Source of the DNA: Thermomicrobiaceae bacterium
Lineage (GTDB): Bacteria; Chloroflexota; Chloroflexia; Thermomicrobiales; Thermomicrobiaceae
Direction of reading: 5' to 3'
Length of the DNA: 7,771 nt
NCBI GenBank assembly: GCA_025966355.1
Contig: JAICWZ010000078.1
Coordinates: 1 to 7,771, forward strand
Shown in pieces: positions 6,546 to 7,771 of this stretch. The translations under genes were made by a program, and so were the position numbers. Each line of letters opens with the position of its first letter. Position 1 is the first letter of the stretch. The notes under the pieces were generated by a model. The model saw only the letters and a program-made list of their open reading frames with translations. It had not been told where the DNA came from and ran no database searches.

Positions 6546-7544
6546 TTAGCTGCCGCGTGAGGCGCCCACGCCCGCGGGCTGCCGGCCGATCTTCGGCATT
6601 ACCTCGCGGCTGATGAAATCGAAGAAGCCTTTCTGGTCGTGGCCGATCTGATGTAGGAAGAGGTGATCGAAGCCGGCATCGATATATTTCTGGATCGATT
6701 TCAGAAAGGTTTCGGGATCGGGGCCGAGCGGAATCTTCTTCGCCACATCGTCTTCACTGCCGAGCTGGCTGATCATGTCGAAATCATCCGGTAGCGGCAG
6801 ATTGGCGTGGAGCGGGCCAGGCACGATCTCGGTCCGCCAGGAGGCATAGGCGTGCTTGCGCGCCGTCGCCATATCCTTCGCCCAGCACACCGACATCTGG
6901 CCGTAGTGCGGCTTCTCCCGCCCACCGGCAGATGTGAACGCCTTGATCAGTTCCGCCTTCGGCGAGGTGCTGATCAAGCCGTCGGCGATGCGCCCGGCGA
7001 TCCCGGCCGACTGCGGCCCGACCGCCGCCATGTAGATCGGTGGCGGTGTATCCGGCATCGTGTAGATGCGCGCGTCTTCGACGGTGAAATACTCGCCGTG
7101 ATGGCTCGTCCACTCACCGCGCCAGAGCGCCCGGATGATATCGACCGCCTCGGTCAGCATCTCCTGCCGCGTCGCGATCGGCGGCCAGTGCCGCGCCAGA
7201 ATATGCTCGTTCAGATTCTCGCCGGTGCCGATCCCGAGAAAGAAGCGCCCCGGCGCCAGCGAGGCGACGGTCGCCGCTGCCTGGGCGATGATCTCCGGTC
7301 GGTAGCGCATGATCGGGCAGGTGACGCCGGTGCCGAGCCGCAGCGTCGTCGTCGCCTGCGCCACGGCGCCGAGCACGCTCCAGGCGAACGGGCTCTGCCC
7401 CTGCGCATCGAGCCACGGGTGAAAATGATCGGACATCGTCACGAAATCGAACCCGGCATCCTCCGCCATCCGCGCATAACGCACCAGATCCACCGGCGGA
7501 TGCTCCTCGGTCGACAGATGATAGCCCCACGTAATCGCTGCCAA
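6546..7544 (-). CDS. F420-dependent oxidoreductase, FGD-like (luciferase-like fold)
   Basis: A 332-residue cytoplasmic TIM-barrel protein of the bacterial luciferase-like superfamily, closest to the F420-dependent glucose-6-phosphate dehydrogenase group. That family moves a hydride between substrate and the deazaflavin cofactor F420. Compared from memory with mycobacterial FGD1, these line up at identical numbers: Glu13 (STEE), Asp39 and His40 with Trp44 (SDHFHPW), and Glu109 (GTGEN). They are the cofactor and catalytic residues of FGD1. RYRPEIIAQAAAT, LGIGTGENLNE and the C-terminal HQIGHDQKGFFDF are also family-like. Of the FGD1 phosphate-binding residues, one lysine is kept (Lys196, in TSPK). 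The FGD1 Lys259 segment is rebuilt without a matching lysine, and the FGD1 Arg283 position reads Lys (AKK). The substrate is therefore probably not glucose 6-phosphate. The start is a TTG; its Shine-Dalgarno and the exact FGD1 numbering both support it. It shows that the host makes F420. Confidence 0.88.
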   Translation of the reverse strand: MAAITWGYHLSTEEHPPVDLVRYARMAEDAGFDFVTMSDHFHPWLDAQGQSPFAWSVLGAVAQATTTLRLGTGVTCPIMRYRPEIIAQAAATVASLAPGRFFLGIGTGENLNEHILARHWPPIATRQEMLTEAVDIIRALWRGEWTSHHGEYFTVEDARIYTMPDTPPPIYMAAVGPQSAGIAGRIADGLISTSPKAELIKAFTSAGGREKPHYGQMSVCWAKDMATARKHAYASWRTEIVPGPLHANLPLPDDFDMISQLGSEDDVAKKIPLGPDPETFLKSIQKYIDAGFDHLFLHQIGHDQKGFFDFISREVMPKIGRQPAGVGASRGS

Positions 7545-7548
7545 GATG

Positions 7549-7556
7549 ACCTCCCT
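7549..7556 (-). promoter_or_regulatory. Ribosome binding site fixing the TTG start of the FGD-like gene
   Basis: AGGGAGGT on the minus strand lies four bases before TTG 7542-7544. No ATG or GTG codon offers an in-frame start ahead of the conserved GYH segment. Starting here puts Glu13, Asp39, His40, Trp44 and Glu109 at the FGD1 numbers. Confidence 0.7.
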
Positions 7557-7771
7557 GTGTCCAGAACGATTCGGCTGCGTTGGATTGCAAAGGCGCAGCG
7601 ATCGTGCCAGGAAGGGATGTGGGAGCGCAGGGCGGCGTCGCGAAAGATGGGGGCAGCGCTTATAAATGATTATCGCCTAAAACCGATAGGCTCGGTTTGA
7701 CACGGCTAGGCACGTCGATTAACACGTCTAATGGTGATTGTGGTAGTCCCCGAACGCGAGCAGTGCCCACA
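7557..7771. other. Upstream regulatory region, no gene supported
   Basis: This stretch precedes the FGD-like gene and has a lower GC content than the rest in 7660-7740. On the minus strand GATAAT (7670-7675) and TATAAG (7660-7665) are possible -10 elements, neither with a good -35. On the plus strand there is a perfect TTGACA (7697-7702) without a convincing -10 at the right spacing. CACGTC occurs twice, 12 bases apart (7711-7716 and 7723-7728). A frame opening at ATG 7731 runs off the edge after about 13 codons, too short to judge. Confidence 0.4.
7680..7698. repeat. Inverted repeat upstream of the FGD-like gene
   Basis: AAACCGA (7680-7686) and TCGGTTT (7692-7698) are perfect 7-base arms around TAGGC. 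On the minus strand the stem ends in TTTT, so it could be a weak terminator for a gene beyond the right edge. Its place, overlapping the plus-strand TTGACA and just ahead of the minus-strand -10 candidates, fits an operator as well. Confidence 0.45.

Noticed and set aside
6807..7700. A 297-codon plus-strand open frame
   Set aside because: It is antisense to the FGD-like gene, whose catalytic residues are unmistakable; the product is Arg/Asp/His-rich and runs past the true gene into its promoter region.
7731..7771. Possible start of a plus-strand gene (MVIVVVPERE)
   Set aside because: Only about 13 codons are visible, with no Shine-Dalgarno before the ATG and no -10 at the correct spacing from TTGACA. 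It is too little to call a gene.

Overview
The window is GC-rich, gene-dense bacterial DNA. It holds five protein-coding genes, one of them running off the left edge, and no tRNA, rRNA, CRISPR array, insertion sequence or phage gene that I can see. Likely source, by inference only: a high-GC, F420-using bacterium of the Chloroflexota (Thermomicrobia-like) or, less likely, an actinobacterium. The clues are an F420-dependent dehydrogenase-type protein, GTG and TTG starts backed by strong Shine-Dalgarno sequences, one apparently leaderless gene, and a CGCAGAG-type intergenic palindrome.

Layout, left to right. Positions 1-2498 (minus strand) encode a very large SF2 DEAD/DEAH-type helicase with several insertions and a hydrophobic C-terminal segment; it starts at a GTG and is still open at position 1. 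Positions 2547-3857 (minus) encode a 12-helix-type MFS exporter, 48 bases upstream of the helicase, so the two probably share a transcript. Positions 3977-4444 (plus) encode a MarR-family repressor diverging from the exporter; the 119-base gap between them has a promoter candidate on each strand. Positions 4445-4524 form a long imperfect palindrome built from CGCAGAG units, lying between the convergent repressor and peptidase genes. Positions 4554-6332 (minus) encode an M28-type zinc peptidase with a PA-like insertion, in which the usual catalytic Glu-Glu pair reads His-Ser. Its 213-base upstream gap has a good promoter candidate, a hairpin and a perfect 16-base palindrome. Positions 6546-7544 (minus) encode a luciferase-like F420-dependent oxidoreductase close to glucose-6-phosphate dehydrogenase FGD. 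The last 227 bases are regulatory-looking and hold another clean inverted repeat.

How the genes work together: the MarR/MFS/helicase block looks like a ligand-responsive efflux locus, with the repressor reading across a shared control region and the helicase possibly co-transcribed by chance. The peptidase and the F420 enzyme point the same way but have separate upstream control regions and no obvious shared pathway. I see no convincing new multi-gene defence or mobile system. The most distinctive items are the altered M28 active site, the altered phosphate site in the FGD-like enzyme, the helicase architecture, a possible strand switch in the first ~170 bases, and several well-formed palindromes at promoter regions.
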